Of a stretch of DNA of 64,000 bases, positions 11,524-23,085 are shown one piece after another. The notes beneath the pieces were generated by a model. That model searched no databases and was not told where the DNA came from. It was given only the letters and a program-made list of their open reading frames with translations. Source of the DNA: Balanoglossus misakiensis (Eukaryota; Hemichordata). Each line of letters opens with the position of its first letter. The first letter of the stretch is position 1. The DNA lies in the NCBI GenBank assembly GCA_040954595.2, contig CM082578.2:2480001-2544000 (forward strand), given 5' to 3'. Both the position numbers and the translations under genes were made by a program.

Positions 11524-11851
11524 AGGGACAAAGTCTCTCTCTCGCTGCCCCTTTTCCATTAATTATGTTTGATACAAGACACCGTTTGTGTTATTTGATA
11601 TGTAGATATATAGTGAATTTAACTTTGACCACACACAACTTTCATCCCGTTTGTAAGATTTCACCCAAAATGAAGAGACTGATTATTCCTTTTGGCGAGT
11701 TTTTTTCACTCTCGTGTCTACAAGTGGAATGGAAGGTGTGTAGTCGAACGTTGATTCAATATGTACCCACATGTACATTTTACATAAACTGTGTCTTGTA
11801 TCAAGCATTATTAATGGAAAAAAGTGGCAGCGAGAGAGACACTTTGTCCCT
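11524..11851. mobile_element. Fold-back MITE with TTAA target (328 bp)
   Basis: Starts AGGGACAAAGTCTCTCTC and ends in its inverse; TTAA flanks both sides (11520-11523 and 11852-11855). Most of the left half is inverted in the right half (CACACACAACTTTCATCCC against GGAATGGAAGGTGTGT), so the whole element can fold back. Same family as 31524-31877 and 52851-53050. Confidence 0.85.
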
Positions 11852-11957
11852 TTAACGGAACTGGACATGGAGCGCAGCTATATAGATTTCCAGTCGGTGA
11901 TTCCCTGGATGGAAGTTAACCATTAATTGTCAGTTGTGTCTGTCCATCAGGTTTTAG

Positions 11958-14210
11958 TCCAGGAGATAGGTGCCGTTAATCAGAATTTTTGGTAAGGAAG
12001 GTTTGAGAAGTCCATTCTATGTAGAAAATGGTGCTGATTCCATAAAAGTCAGTCTTATTGACCCCACTCAAGACAAAATTGCCATTTTGGCCATTTTTAA
12101 CCCAAAAAAGGTCATTTTTAGAAAACACTAAAAACACACTGTTTTCGTCACATTCTGAGATCTGATGACATATGATATGCTTATTCTATGTAAAATTTCG
12201 TGAATATTACGAAAAAAGTAGTCCGATTAACCCAAAACAACATAAAATTTTTGAGTGTTTTCTAGAAATGACGTTTTGGGGAAAAAGTGTCAAAAATGGC
12301 AATTTCGTCTTGAGTAGGGTCAATAAGACTGCTATTTCTGGAATCAGCACCATTTTTTACATAGAATGAACATTTCATATATCACATGATCTCTGAACTT
12401 TATGAAGAAAAGTTTGTTTTTAATTGTTTTCTAAAAATGGCCTTTTGGGGCAAAAACTTTCCAAAAAGGCATTTTTACATTATGTTGGGTCAATAAATCT
12501 GCTTTTTTATAATAGTGACCAAATTTTACATAGGGTGGGCATATAATACATTATCAGATCTCCGAAAGTGAAGAAAATATATAAGTTTTGAGTGTTTTCT
12601 CAAAATGACGTTTTTGGGCAAAAAGTGGCAAAATGGCATTTTTATTGAGTAGGGTCAATAAGATTGCTATTTCCGGAAGCAGCACCATTTTTTACACAGA
12701 ATGAATATTTCATATATCAAATGATCTCTGAATATGAAGAAAACAATTTGTTTTTAGTATTTTTTGTAAAAATGACCTTTTTTGACCTTAAAAAGTGGCC
12801 AAAAATGGCATTTTTGTATTGATTGAGGTCAAAAAGGCTGCTTTATTTTTTAAAGTCACCACTTTCAAGATAGAATTGACTTTCCATATATCACCAGATA
12901 AATCATTACAAAGAAAACCGTGTGTTCTAGTTTTTTTCTAAAAATGACGTTTTTGGGGCAAAAAATTGTCAAAAAGGCAATTTTGTGTTGCTTTGGGTCA
13001 ATCGGACTACTTTTTTCGTAATATTAACCAAATTTTGCATAGAATAAGCATATCATATGTCATCAGATCTCAGAATGTGACGAAAACAGTGTGTTTTTTA
13101 GCGTTTTCTAAAAATGACCTTTTTTGGGTTAAAAATGGCCAAAATAGCAATTTTGTCTTGATTGGGGTCAATAAGACAAACCTGATTAATCAGAATTTTT
13201 GGTAAGGAAGGTTTGAGAATGTAAAAAAAATGGTGCTGATTCCAAAAAAGTCAGTCTTATTGACCTTACTCAATAAAAACATGCCAATTTTGCCAATTTT
13301 TTCCCAAAAACGTCATTTTTAGAAAACACTCAAAATTTATATATTTTCTTCACTTTCAGAGATCTGATAATTTATTATATGCCCACCATATGTAAAATTT
13401 GGTGACTATTCCAAAAAAGCAGATTTATTGACCTAACATAATGCAAAAATGCCTTTTTTGGAAGTTTTTGCCCAAAAAGGCCATTTTTAGAAAAAAAATA
13501 AAAACAAACTTTTCTTCATAAAGTTCAGAGATCATGTGATATATGAAATGTTCATTCTATGTAAAAAAAATGGTGCTGATTCCAGAAAAAACAGTCTTAT
13601 TGACCCTATTCAAGACAAAACTGTCATTTTGACACTTTTTGCCCCAAAACGTCATTTCTAAAAAACACTCAAAACGTTTATAATTTTCTTCACTTTTGGA
13701 GATCTGATAATGTATTATATGCCCACTCTATGTGAAAAATTTCCAAAAAGCAGTTTTCTTGATGCGTTCAAGATAAAAGCGCCTTTTTGGCAAGTTTTTG
13801 CCCAAAAAGTGTCATTTGCACAAAATTGTTATTTTTAAGAATATATTAATAGCATTCTCTTTTCTTCACTTTCGGTGATCTTATTATAAATAAAGGCCTA
13901 TTCTATATTGAAACGTGGTTACTGTTCCAAAAACGGAAGCCTTACTTACCCTATTCAATAGAAAATTGTCATTTCGGCCACTTTTTTTGGTCAAAAATGT
14001 CATTAAAAACAAACAAACAAACTAAAGACAAATTGTTTTCTTCATATTCAGAGATCTGATCTTGTATGAAGAGTCCATTCTGTGTAAAATTTGGTGACTA
14101 TTCCAAAAACGGCAGTCTGGTTGGCCCCACTCTTGTCAAAATTGCCCTTTTGGCTATTTGTAGCCAAAATTAGATCTACTCAAGAAAAATTTATCCCTTT
14201 AGCCACTTTG
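11958..14210. repeat. Diverged ~158-bp satellite in inverted blocks
   Basis: Units share TTCTATGTAAAATTTGGTGA, GATCTGATNNNATATG, TTTTCTAAAAATGACCTTTTTGG and GGTCAATAAGACTGCTTTTT. Orientation flips: minus-type at 11980-12190, plus-type at 12190-13180, minus-type from 13200 to about 14200, giving a large imperfect fold-back. The left boundary AGGAGATAGGTGCC matches, inverted, the right boundary of the related block at 49270-50190. Confidence 0.8.
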
Positions 14211-14870
14211 TACCGAAAAAATGTTTGTATTTTGAGTTTTAACAAAATTAGCCCAAGTTGAACTCATAATGATGATGAAACAGCGTCGAGAGAAAAAGAA
14301 GTTACGAATTGAACAAAACTCGCGTCAATGAATGTAAACACGCCGCTCGGGACCAAGCTCTAAACATGATACAGATGACAAAAGACATGCATTGCACATT
14401 GCCCAAATATTCCCATAGAGCAGCTCCAAATTAAAACGTCAAGGAATTTAATTATATTTATTTGGTTTAAGCCCACATTTTCCCTGCTGCGTGCTTGTTA
14501 AGGGGCCATTTATAGCAGTGCTCTATTTAGTATTCTAGCATCGTTGGATTGCACTCCTGTTCAATCACAATGACGGGGGTATCATGATATAAATTATACA
14601 TGTGTAATATAATTTCTGATTTTGTATTCAGATTGAAGAGGATAAATTTTAACAATCTCTCCAGAGTTGGCATATCTGAACATAAATATTTCCCACCTGG
14701 CATAATCGACTTATAGTAGACAGTAACGGTGTGTAAACATGGATCGTCTTATTGTTGAGTTCAGGGGCTAAATGTGCCAAATTGTGGCAACTCTGTTTTT
14801 CAATATTATCAATTTTATTGATATTATATGGTTATGACGTTTTAAATATGCATATACAACATCAGAACTC
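14211..14870. other. No gene seen between satellite blocks
   Basis: AT-rich spacer separating two inverted parts of the satellite field. No coding or RNA signal. Confidence 0.4.
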
Positions 14871-15290
14871 AAAAGGCAAAAACATCAATTATATTTGTTT
14901 TATGAAAATGACTATTGTTGACCAAAAGATGGCTTAATGGCAATTTTGTACTGAGCGGGGTGACTCAATAAGACCGTTGTGCTGGTATCAGCATATTTTT
15001 TGCAAAAAACAAAAACAACGGAATTTCCATACATCACAAGAGCTATGAATATGAAGAACTAAATTTGTTTTTATTTTTTCTATCAGTTACCTTTTTGAGC
15101 AAAGAGGCCAAAATGGTACTTTTTCCCTCTGTAGGGTTAGTAAGAGTGGGTTATTTAAATGTCACTACTTTCAAGATAGAATAGACTTTTATATATCATT
15201 AGATCACCATTGGGAAAAAAATGGCATGTTTTTAAAAGGCAAATTTGACTAGAGTGGGGCCAACCAGACTGCCGTTTTTGGAATAGTCAC
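14871..15290 (+). repeat. Diverged ~158-bp satellite, plus-type block
   Basis: Plus-oriented degenerate units. The end AGTGGGGCCAACCAGACTGC (15253-15272) is the inverse of a stretch at about 14118-14140, so this block pairs with the end of the 13.2-14.2 kb block. Confidence 0.65.
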
Positions 15291-15433
15291 CAAATTCATG
15301 GAAAAGAAGACTAAGTTTTGTCAGATGTGCAAGAACATCAGCCATAAGATGCAATGAAGCTATGAATTCATAAGTTGAAACAATCTTCAATAATCCAATG
15401 GCAGCACTTTCTCCATTATTTGCATCATCTGGC
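15290..15433 (-). pseudogene. hAT / ZNF862-like transposase fragment
   Basis: The minus-strand reading contains AAIGLLKIVSTYEFIASLHL and MADVLAHLTKLSLLF. This resembles the segment upstream of the C-terminal dimerisation region in hAT-derived proteins of the ZNF862/KIAA1586 type (LLK.V..F.F...L...DVL..L..LS). The reading is lost at 15290, where satellite sequence begins. Only ~48 codons remain; the assignment is by recalled pattern. Confidence 0.4.
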
Positions 15434-15435
15434 AA

Positions 15436-15880
15436 TGGCTGGGTCCAATGGTCATGAAAAATATGAAAAATAATGATTTAAAAAGCATCTTCTCAAAATC
15501 GGCAAGGACTTGGACATTTAAATTTGGCATATTTAAATTGCTGACAGAATTTTGATTCATCATTTTTATGGAAATGAGACCAATTTTAAAGTTTCATATT
15601 ATCTTCATATTGATGTGTGTGCATGGCTGAAAACCTCAATAAGAACCACATCTTTGTTGAAGTTAAATATCAACTCAACAAACAATCTGGTTCCTTTAGA
15701 GGCTACAGTCATACTCTGAGAACTTGCAATGGTAGTATAGTCGTCTTCGCAAACTCTGTTTATCAGCAAGTCCAACTCAGGACCTTACACATGTACAAGG
15801 CATTGTATCCACTCAAGTCTGTAGAGAAAAATTGACAAAGCTTAAAGTACAATATTTGGACCATCACTTTTAGTGGTGAT
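15436..15880. repeat. Direct repeat, copy 1 of a two-part duplicated segment
   Basis: Two blocks recur downstream: 15436-15595 matches 16278-16432 (GGCTGGGTCCAATGGTC start), and 15617-15880 matches 16815-17075. On the minus strand the second block contains a 149-bp open stretch (15635-15783) preceded by a possible splice acceptor; its twin at 16833-16981 is open too. Most of the eight base differences I counted change amino acids, which argues against a conserved exon. Confidence 0.8.
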
Positions 15881-16120
15881 ACATAGCCCTATTGGTTTGC
15901 CTGGAATTAGGTATGCACATAATCAATGAGTTAAGCAGGTGTCACAAGTGACCCTAAATTTTGGCTTCTTATTTTGGTCCTATGCTGCATGCTGCATACT
16001 GGTCACTGGTCAATAGGACTATTGCACCGACCAGAATTCTACAAAACGCTGTGGCCATAGCTTAACTATAGTGGAATAAGTATAGGTATAGATTTCATAA
16101 AAAAATAATATAAAAAAATC
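15881..16120. repeat. Interspersed repeat shared with 40.7-40.9 kb
   Basis: The segment from ATAGCCCTATTGGTT to GGCCATAGCTTAAC is the inverse of about 40740-40940 (GTTAAGCTATGTCC to AATAGGGCTAG), including GTATGCACATAAT and the CAGGTGT..CAC..GTGA stretch. No coding content. Confidence 0.65.
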
Positions 16121-16277
16121 AGTCGATTTTTCATATTATTTTTTCTGGTTTGAATTGATTGTCGGAAGGTGGGCTAGCTCCACACTCAATTTGAAACTGA
16201 TCAGCCCAGAGGATGTTCAGATATTGGCTATAAATCAAAAATCCTAGGTGGTCATAGCTTAACCATGGAAAGTAGAG

Positions 16278-17075
16278 GCCAATGGCTGGGTCCAATGGTC
16301 GTGAAAAATAATGCTTTAAAAATCATCTTCTCAAAATCGGCAAGGACTTGAACATTTAAATTTGGCATATATAAATTGCTGACAGAATTTTGATTTGTCA
16401 TTTTTTATGAAAATGAGACCAATTTTAAAGTTTAAATCCAGGTTGACTGCCAGGTCATGTGACCTGTTGCCATTGTGACATGATCAGAAAATTACTCTCT
16501 ATGTGTTTTACCTATGAGCCAACTTTCAAGTGATTGGGTGCAACAGTCTTTTAAGAGTAGGAAGAAGAATAAAAAAACAACACGATTTCAAGAGGGTTTC
16601 GAGACCCCTTTAGTTTCGAAACCCTAATTTGTGAACTTGTAAAGTTCCTTCAAGTGATACCCTAATAAATACATCCCAACTGAACCCACGTCAAACTTGA
16701 TCTGAATATATACATTCCAATGGACCCCATTCAAACTTTACAAGGAATTAAACAATAGATAAATGGTAGATTGTTGAAATTCAGCCACATGATGTTCCAT
16801 ATTATCTTGATAGTATGTGTGTTACTGAAAACCTCAATAAGAACCACATCTTTGTTGAAGTAAAATATCAACTCAACAAAAAATCTGGTTCCTTCAGAGT
16901 CTACAGTCATACTCTGAGAACTTGCAATGGTGGTATAGTCATTTTCGCAAGCTCTGTTTATCAGCAAGTCCAACTCAGGACCTTATACATGTACAAGGCA
17001 TTGTGTATCCACTCAAGTCTGTAGGGAAAAATTGACAAAGCTTAAAGTACAATATTTGGACCATCACTTTTATTA
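16278..17075. repeat. Direct repeat, copy 2 of the duplicated segment
   Basis: Contains counterparts of both blocks of 15436-15880, here separated by an extra ~380 bp. The minus-strand open stretch 16833-16981 reads ELDLLINRACENDYTTIASS near its start. Confidence 0.8.
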
Positions 17076-18262
17076 ATAGTGATACATTGTGTGTACTTGT
17101 GTTAACACATCTGTGCCATCACTTATTGTACGGTTGTATTCAGCCCTTTTTGGGGGTGGCGGGGGTGTTTCCCCCCACACATAAAAAACATGCTCCCCCC
17201 AAATAAACCCCTAACAACAAACAAGCAAAGGTTATCTGGAATGTGATTGATTACATTCCTTTTATGATTACTCCAACAATAGATGCAGAGGTAGCTGAAG
17301 AAGGGGACAATTCCAGAAAAGGGTTTTGTCTAGCAAGGGTATTCCTGTGAAAGTCCCGGATATTGATGATGGCTGAAGCCAATTGTACTGGTATCACATC
17401 AGTTGACATGTAAATGGTTAGGATCTCAAAAATATCATAAGTGGATGAATTCATACTGGATCTTGTGATCATGCTTGATGGACAATGATGTCACGTCATC
17501 TTTGGTAAATTGTGATTAAAATTAACAGTTAATACACGTATTTGTTTTTATCCAGGTATGGGGTTCATACAGAGACCATTAAGTATGTTCTAAAACATGT
17601 CACTAGGTCAATTACTGGCATAAAATATCATTTGTGAATGGTTTAAGTGGTCCTGAAATGTCTCAGATTTGAGATGGCCTTGCCAGCCAGACCTGGACCA
17701 GTGTAAGGATTAACACCTCTCTACAACCCATTGTCTATGCATGGGGGCTGACCCTCAGCGCCTATACATAAACTTTGTGAAGCGACTGAAAGGATTAATG
17801 CTCCGTGTTTACCATGGGCAAATAGTGTCTCTCAAACATTTTGAATTTTACCCTGTGTGCACCTGGTAAAGGACACTATGTTGAGAAATGTTATCCAAAC
17901 AGGTTTTGGTGACTTTTGGTGACTATCCAGACAATTGTTGTATTAAGTTACACCACGGTTACTAGAAAAGTAGTACCCCACACTGAAGGAGCTTGCAAGA
18001 TTTCTCAACTTTATTTCAAGCAAAATTTTGACTATTTCACAAAATAGTGTGAATGACAACATAGTAGAATAACATTTTTCTCTTTTTTGCACTTCTGGCA
18101 TCATTTATTGGCCTCTATAGTGGATTCTGATGTTGTTCCAGTGTTGTGCTGAGGCTAAGTTTAATTAAATGTTTCAATTTCATAGTTGCTCAAGTTCAAT
18201 AGTGTCTTATGCATAATTAGGCATTGCTATGCAAATTGCTTCAGAAATGCCTTGTTTCTTAC
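17076..18262. other. Mostly non-coding; C-rich repeat and one weak exon candidate
   Basis: 17145-17215 is G/C-rich and resembles the GC-rich repeat family. The minus-strand frame 17472-17251 contains STDVIPVQLASAIINIRDF and ends GVIIKGM plus stop; composition is protein-like but no family is recognised, and the candidate acceptors do not give a clean phase. The rest shows nothing. Confidence 0.3.
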
Positions 18263-18412
18263 CTCAAGACAGCGCTCTGGGTGAGGCCACAGATCAATGT
18301 TATGGACTTGAACTTGACCTTTGATACTCAGCTGATAGCCTAGTTTTCTTCTGCCATCACAATGCATCAAAATCCTGGACCTGCAGTCTCCGCGAATGCT
18401 AGGCTCAGTCAT
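18263..18412 (-). CDS. Putative internal exon of an unidentified gene
   Basis: 150-bp minus-strand open stretch, phase 0 at both ends. It ends CTTGAG followed by a strong donor (GTAAGA) at 18262, and starts after CTAG, the only nearby acceptor that leaves it open. It reads TEPSIRGDCRSRILMHCDGR and later LWPHPERCLE. The phase-0 start fits the phase-0 donor of the candidate exon at 19615-19800. I do not recognise the protein. The pyrimidine tract is weak, so this could be chance. Confidence 0.27.
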
Positions 18413-18808
18413 CTAGTTCTATGGACATGCATAAAATATGTACTTTAGTTGATTAAACCAGAATTGCATTTATTACAATCACTTGGACTGGATACAGCTC
18501 AAGAATAATCTTCATAGACTATATTTTTCTAGCTGAAAGTACTGCTTTGTATTTAGGATTTCCATTGATTTTTGATAACGCCCATGAGTAGCCATTAATT
18601 ACAACCATGTGAATAACTTGAAACCAAAGTGTTAAATTGAAGGGCACGTCATGATTTTTTTTCTGCTGATGTAATTATTTTTTGTTGTTACCGAAAAATG
18701 TCTCCTGTTGTTTTAACAGCGAAACAGGTTACATGTACATAATTGGTTAAGTATTTGCCTGAGCAAAAGCTCATCTAATAATTGATTTTCTCTGTGCAGT
18801 ACATTTAA

Positions 18809-19542
18809 GGTGGCACTGCATGAAACCGTCGAGACTTTTTCAGAGGCCTATTTCTCATCAAAGACAAAGTTAAAACCCCCATAAACCATATATATTCTGG
18901 AAGCTGAGATTTTGAACTTTTGTTTGAGTTGCAAATATTATTGATCCCCGGAAATGGTGGCGATTTTGGGTGAAAAAAAACATTTTTTGATATTATGTCA
19001 TGAAATTTAAAATAGGTAAAAAAGTTGACCATGCATCATGCATCTTAATATGTCATTCGAAACTAGAGTACACGTGCAAAAAAACGCTAATTTTGTTTTG
19101 CGTTATCTGCTTCCATTGAGGAGTAACAGCGTTTGAAAGTTAGATTTTTAGCAAAATTTGATCAAATTCACGGTGAGTTGTATTGAATCAGAGTTTATTC
19201 CCGCCAGGGACACTTTATCGACAAACAAAACTAGCGTTTTGTTGGATGGGTCATACACAATTCCCTGTCAAAATTTGAGCAAATTCGGCCAACGCAGGGC
19301 GAAGCTATTTCAGTCCGAAGTTGTCAAAAGCAGCGAAAATGCAAACTGAGAAAAACGGCTATTTGCATTGTTGACACCTATTTGTTAAGCTGTGAACACA
19401 TTCAGAAAAGTGCTATTTTGAGGTGATTATGCACCATTTCCGCCAAGACGTATTAGTCAGGGTGTGGGTCAGTATAAGGCCTACCGATTTATGTAAAAAA
19501 GTAAAATTTGGCAAAAATCACAACTTTTCATGCAGTGCCACC
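18809..19542. mobile_element. Non-autonomous TTAA-target DNA transposon (734 bp)
   Basis: The termini GGTGGCACTGCATGAAA and TTTCATGCAGTGCCACC are exact inverses, with TTAA on both sides (18805-18808 and 19543-19546). No transposase-length ORF. TTAA targets are typical of piggyBac- and Kolobok-type elements; the TIR alone does not decide. It lies in what would be the intron between two exon candidates. Confidence 0.85.
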
Positions 19543-19614
19543 TTAACACTTGTGTCACAGACACAATTTTCTTCATGGGAATGTGCAATTGAGATATGAG
19601 CTGCACATGTTTAC

Positions 19615-19800
19615 CTGATTTGTGGTTGTCAAGATCCTCAAGCCATCGCCAAAAGTATTCTGCACCATGACTCCATTCCAATCGATCTCACTCATATTAA
19701 CCTGATCCACATTTTTTCCTGGTACAGGGTGACGGTCATTGGTTCCCCAAAATTAGAAAATAACTTCCAATTTTCGGTACTAACACCACCAGCACGTGAA
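19615..19800 (-). CDS. Putative internal exon of an unidentified gene
   Basis: Minus-strand open stretch with GGVSTENWKLFSNFGEP and, further on, MSEIDWNGVMVQNTFGDG, ending AATCAG before a donor-like GTAAAC. It is open for about 70 codons in this frame; the start is uncertain (CTCTAG near 19820 and AG at the CACCCTGTACCAG are options). No family recognised. Phase 0 at its donor matches the exon at 18263-18412. Confidence 0.25.
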
Positions 19801-20032
19801 GCTTGACCGTTTTGGTGGCACCTACTCTAGAGGACCCTGTCCCCTCCCCAAAGTTTTTACAGAGAAGGCCAATTGCTCTCTCCAGATCCTCACACTCTAG
19901 AGAGAGCCCCTATCTAAAGGAGAAGTCCCACCAACTATCAGTTTTGAAACTGGAAGCTGCAGCTTCTTCAAACATTAATTCTTCAAACAATACTAAATTA
20001 ATTAACCCTGGAATGGGCCCAATTAAGCTCAC

Positions 20033-20156
20033 CCCCTCCCCCGATCCCTCCTCCAGCACAAGGTGACTCAATCTGGTTGACAAAGTCAGTTCCGATCGAA
20101 TCTTCCTTTTGATGATTGCAGATGGAGCTCTCGTAGATGAAGTGGCCACCATGAAC
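20033..20156 (-). CDS. Putative exon with strong splice signals, unidentified gene
   Basis: The acceptor TTTTTGTTTTGTTCTGTCTACAG (20157 upward on the minus strand) is a near-ideal pyrimidine tract, and the 124-bp stretch ends at a donor GTGAGC (20027-20032). One open frame reads HGGHFIYESSICNHQ and ends Gly-rich; a second frame is also open, so the frame is unsure. It lies just downstream (minus sense) of the 159-bp array. Confidence 0.3.
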
Positions 20157-20271
20157 CTGTAGACAGAACAAAACAAAAAGATGTCCATCATTATATGCAA
20201 AAATTGAGGCATTTATGTGTATGATGTGCAATGCGTGCCCATCAGTCCACAATCCACCAAACCAATAAGAC

Positions 20272-21745
20272 AATATCCAGTCTTAAGTACTTCCAACCTG
20301 ATGGTTCTGTCAAGATAAAAAAATAGATAATGATAATTCTATGCATGACCATACAATCACAAAAATGACAGTACAAAAATTGTGTGAAGTCCAGCCCAAA
20401 ACCACCACCACCACTACCACCACCACCAAAGCCCGCAGCCAATATACAGCCTTTAGTACTTCAAAGATGATGATTCTGTCAAGATAAAAATAGAAAATGG
20501 TTACTCTATGCATGACCATACAATCACAAAAATTACAGTACTTGTGTGAAGTCCAGCCCGAAACCACCACCACTAGTACCACCACCAAAGCCCCTAGGCA
20601 ATATCCAGTCTTATATACATCCAACATGATTATTCTGTCAAGATAAAAATAGAAAATGATTACTCTATGCATGACCATACAATCACAAACATTACAGTAC
20701 ATGTGTGAAGTCCAGCCCAAAACCACCACCACTAGTACCACCACCAAAGCCCCTAGGCAATATCCAGTCTTAAGTACATCCAACATGATTATTCTGTCAA
20801 GATAAAAATAGAAAATGATTACTCTATGCATGACCATACAATCACAAAAATTACAGTACATGTGTGAAGTCCAGCCCAAAACCACCACCACTAGTACCAC
20901 CACCAAAGCCCCTAGGCAATATCCAGTCTTAAGTACATCCAACATGATTATTCTGTCAAGATAAAAATAGAAAATGATTACTCTATGCATGACCATACAA
21001 TCACAAACATTACAGTACATGTGTGAAGTCCAGCCCAAAACCACCACCACTAGTACCACCACCAAAGCCCCTAGGCAATATCCAGTCTTAAGTACATCCA
21101 ACATGATTATTCTGTCAAGATAAAAATAGAAAATGATTACTCTATGCATGACCATTCAATCACAAACATTACAGTACATGTGTGAAGTCCAGCCCAAAAC
21201 CACCACCACTGGTACCACCACAAAAGCCCCTAGGCAATATCCAGTCTTAAGTACATCCAACATGATTATTCTGTCAAGATAAAAATAGAAAATGATTACT
21301 CTATGCATGACCATACAATCACAAACATTACAGTACATGTGTGAAGTCCAGCCCAAAACCACCACCACTAGTACCACCACCAATGCCCCTAGGCAATATC
21401 CAGTCTTAAGTACATCCAACATGATTATTCTGTCAAGATAAAAATAGAAAATGATTACTCTATGCATGACCGTACAATCACAAAAATTACAGTACATGTG
21501 TGAAGTCCAGTCCGAAACCACCACCACTACCACCACCACCAAAGCCCCTAGGCAATATCCAGTCTTAAGTACATCCAACATGATTATTCTGTCAAGATAA
21601 AAATAGAAAATGATTACTATGCATGACCATACAATCACAAAAATTACAGTACGTGTGTGAAGTCAAGCCCAAAACTACAACCAGCACCAAAGTTCCAAGC
21701 CAATATCCAGCCTTGAGTACTTCCAACGTGATGATTCTGCCAAGA
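20272..21745 (-). repeat. 159-bp tandem array, ~9 units
   Basis: CTCTATGCATGACC starts at 20504, 20663, 20822, 20981, 21140, 21299 and 21458, exactly 159 bp apart, with diverged units at both edges. As 159 is 53 codons, the minus strand has a repeating open frame (281 and 160 codons) rich in Val runs; the alternative frame gives GFGGGTSGGGFGLDF. Each unit also carries an acceptor-like CTATTTTTATCTTGACAG on the minus strand. The most diverged unit (~21640-21740) reads smoothly as GWILAWNFGAGCSFGLDF, so the array may come from a duplicated exon. Confidence 0.9.
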
Positions 21746-22477
21746 TAACAAATACTCTTGCTTTTAAGAGTTTAAAGTAATATGAAAATATTATTGACCA
21801 AGCCTACTCCGATTCCAAAATTATATTTCTTTGACTTTGCACAATGAACGCGCCCAGCTTCGAAACCACATGTAATTTATAAACCGAATGTTTGCCAAAG
21901 TCCCCTGATTTAACAAAAAACTCGCGAAAATCTGTTTGTATGACAAACCTGACCATATGTCAAACTATGTAGTTTCTTTCCCTTTTTCCAAATAAAAACT
22001 ATGAACTGCTGTTTTATTACATGCAACTTAGATTGCCAAAGTCACCTATGATTTAACGAAAATCTCGCGTGTAAGATAAAAACTTTTGCGTGTATGAAAA
22101 ACGCCTATCTTTCCCATAAAAAAACTCTATTCTTATCGAAAATTTAGAAGAATTTGAACCCCCCATAGGTATCTAGCAGCATACCTCCAGTCCCAGACAG
22201 GGTTAGGGTTAGAGTAAGGGTTAATATTTTGGGTTAGATTTTATGGTGCAGGGTGCATGTGCTAAATGCCTGAGTCTGGAGGTCGGCTGTCAGATCCTGG
22301 CTCATATGGACAGCTAATTTATAAACCGGTCGGCCCATTTTTTATATGTGAAGGTTACCAATATCGCGAAATTACGGCGTTTTTGAAACCGATTTATATC
22401 TTTTAAAATACCGATGGATTGCGCTGTTACGTGCAACTTTGTTTTCCACATCACATGTCATTTAATGAAAACATCGC
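21746..22477. other. No gene seen; contains a short telomere-like stretch
   Basis: AT-rich, no supported ORF. Short internal repeats of the type AAAGTC(A/C)CCTGATTTAACGAAAA are visible around 21895 and 22035. Confidence 0.4.
22199..22243 (+). repeat. Interstitial telomere-like repeat
   Basis: Degenerate run of GGGTTA units (GGGTTAGGGTTAGAGTAAGG, then GGGTTAATA..GGGTTAG). Too short to be a telomere. Confidence 0.5.
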
Positions 22478-23085
22478 GAGCGTTTGGACACAAATCCCTG
22501 TACCGAGCCGTGGCATGATGACACCGGGCGCCTAACTTTCCCCAAAACCGGTAAAATTCACAGAAAATGCAGTAAACATCGCATGTGTCTACACAAATCC
22601 CTGTACCGAGCCGTGGCATGATGACACCGGGCGCCTAACTTTCCCCAAAACCGGTAAAGTTCACAGAAAATGCAGTAAACATCGCATGTGTCTACACAAA
22701 TCCCTGTACCGAGCCGTGGCATGATGACACCGGGCGCCTAACTTTCCCCAAAACCGGTAAAATTCACAGAAAATGCAGTAAACATCGCATGTGTCTACAC
22801 AAATCCCTGTACCGAGCCGTGGCATGATGACACCGGGCGCCTAACTATCCCCAAAACCGGTAAAGTTCACAGAAAATGCAGTGAACATCGCATGTGTCTA
22901 CACAAATCCCTGTACCGAGCCGTGGCATGATGACACCGGGCGCCTAACTTTCCCCCAAACCGGTAAAGTTCACAGAAAATGCAGTAAACATCGCATGTGT
23001 CTACACAAATCCCTGTACCGAGCCGTGGCATGATGACACCGGGCGCCTAACTTTCCCCCAAACCGGTAAAATTCACAGAAAATCT
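22478..23085. repeat. 103-bp tandem array, ~6 copies
   Basis: CATGTGTCTACACAAATCCC recurs at 22582, 22685, 22788, 22891 and 22994; a first copy with a variant start lies at 22478. The unit also contains GAGCCGTGGCATGATGACAC. Copies are almost identical. Confidence 0.95.

Noticed and set aside
20310-21638. Val-rich membrane protein encoded by the 281- and 160-codon minus-strand frames
   Set aside because: The frames exist because the 159-bp tandem unit is a multiple of 3 and lacks stops; every unit gives the same string.
22199-22243. Chromosome end
   Set aside because: Only a few degenerate TTAGGG units, with ordinary sequence on both sides.
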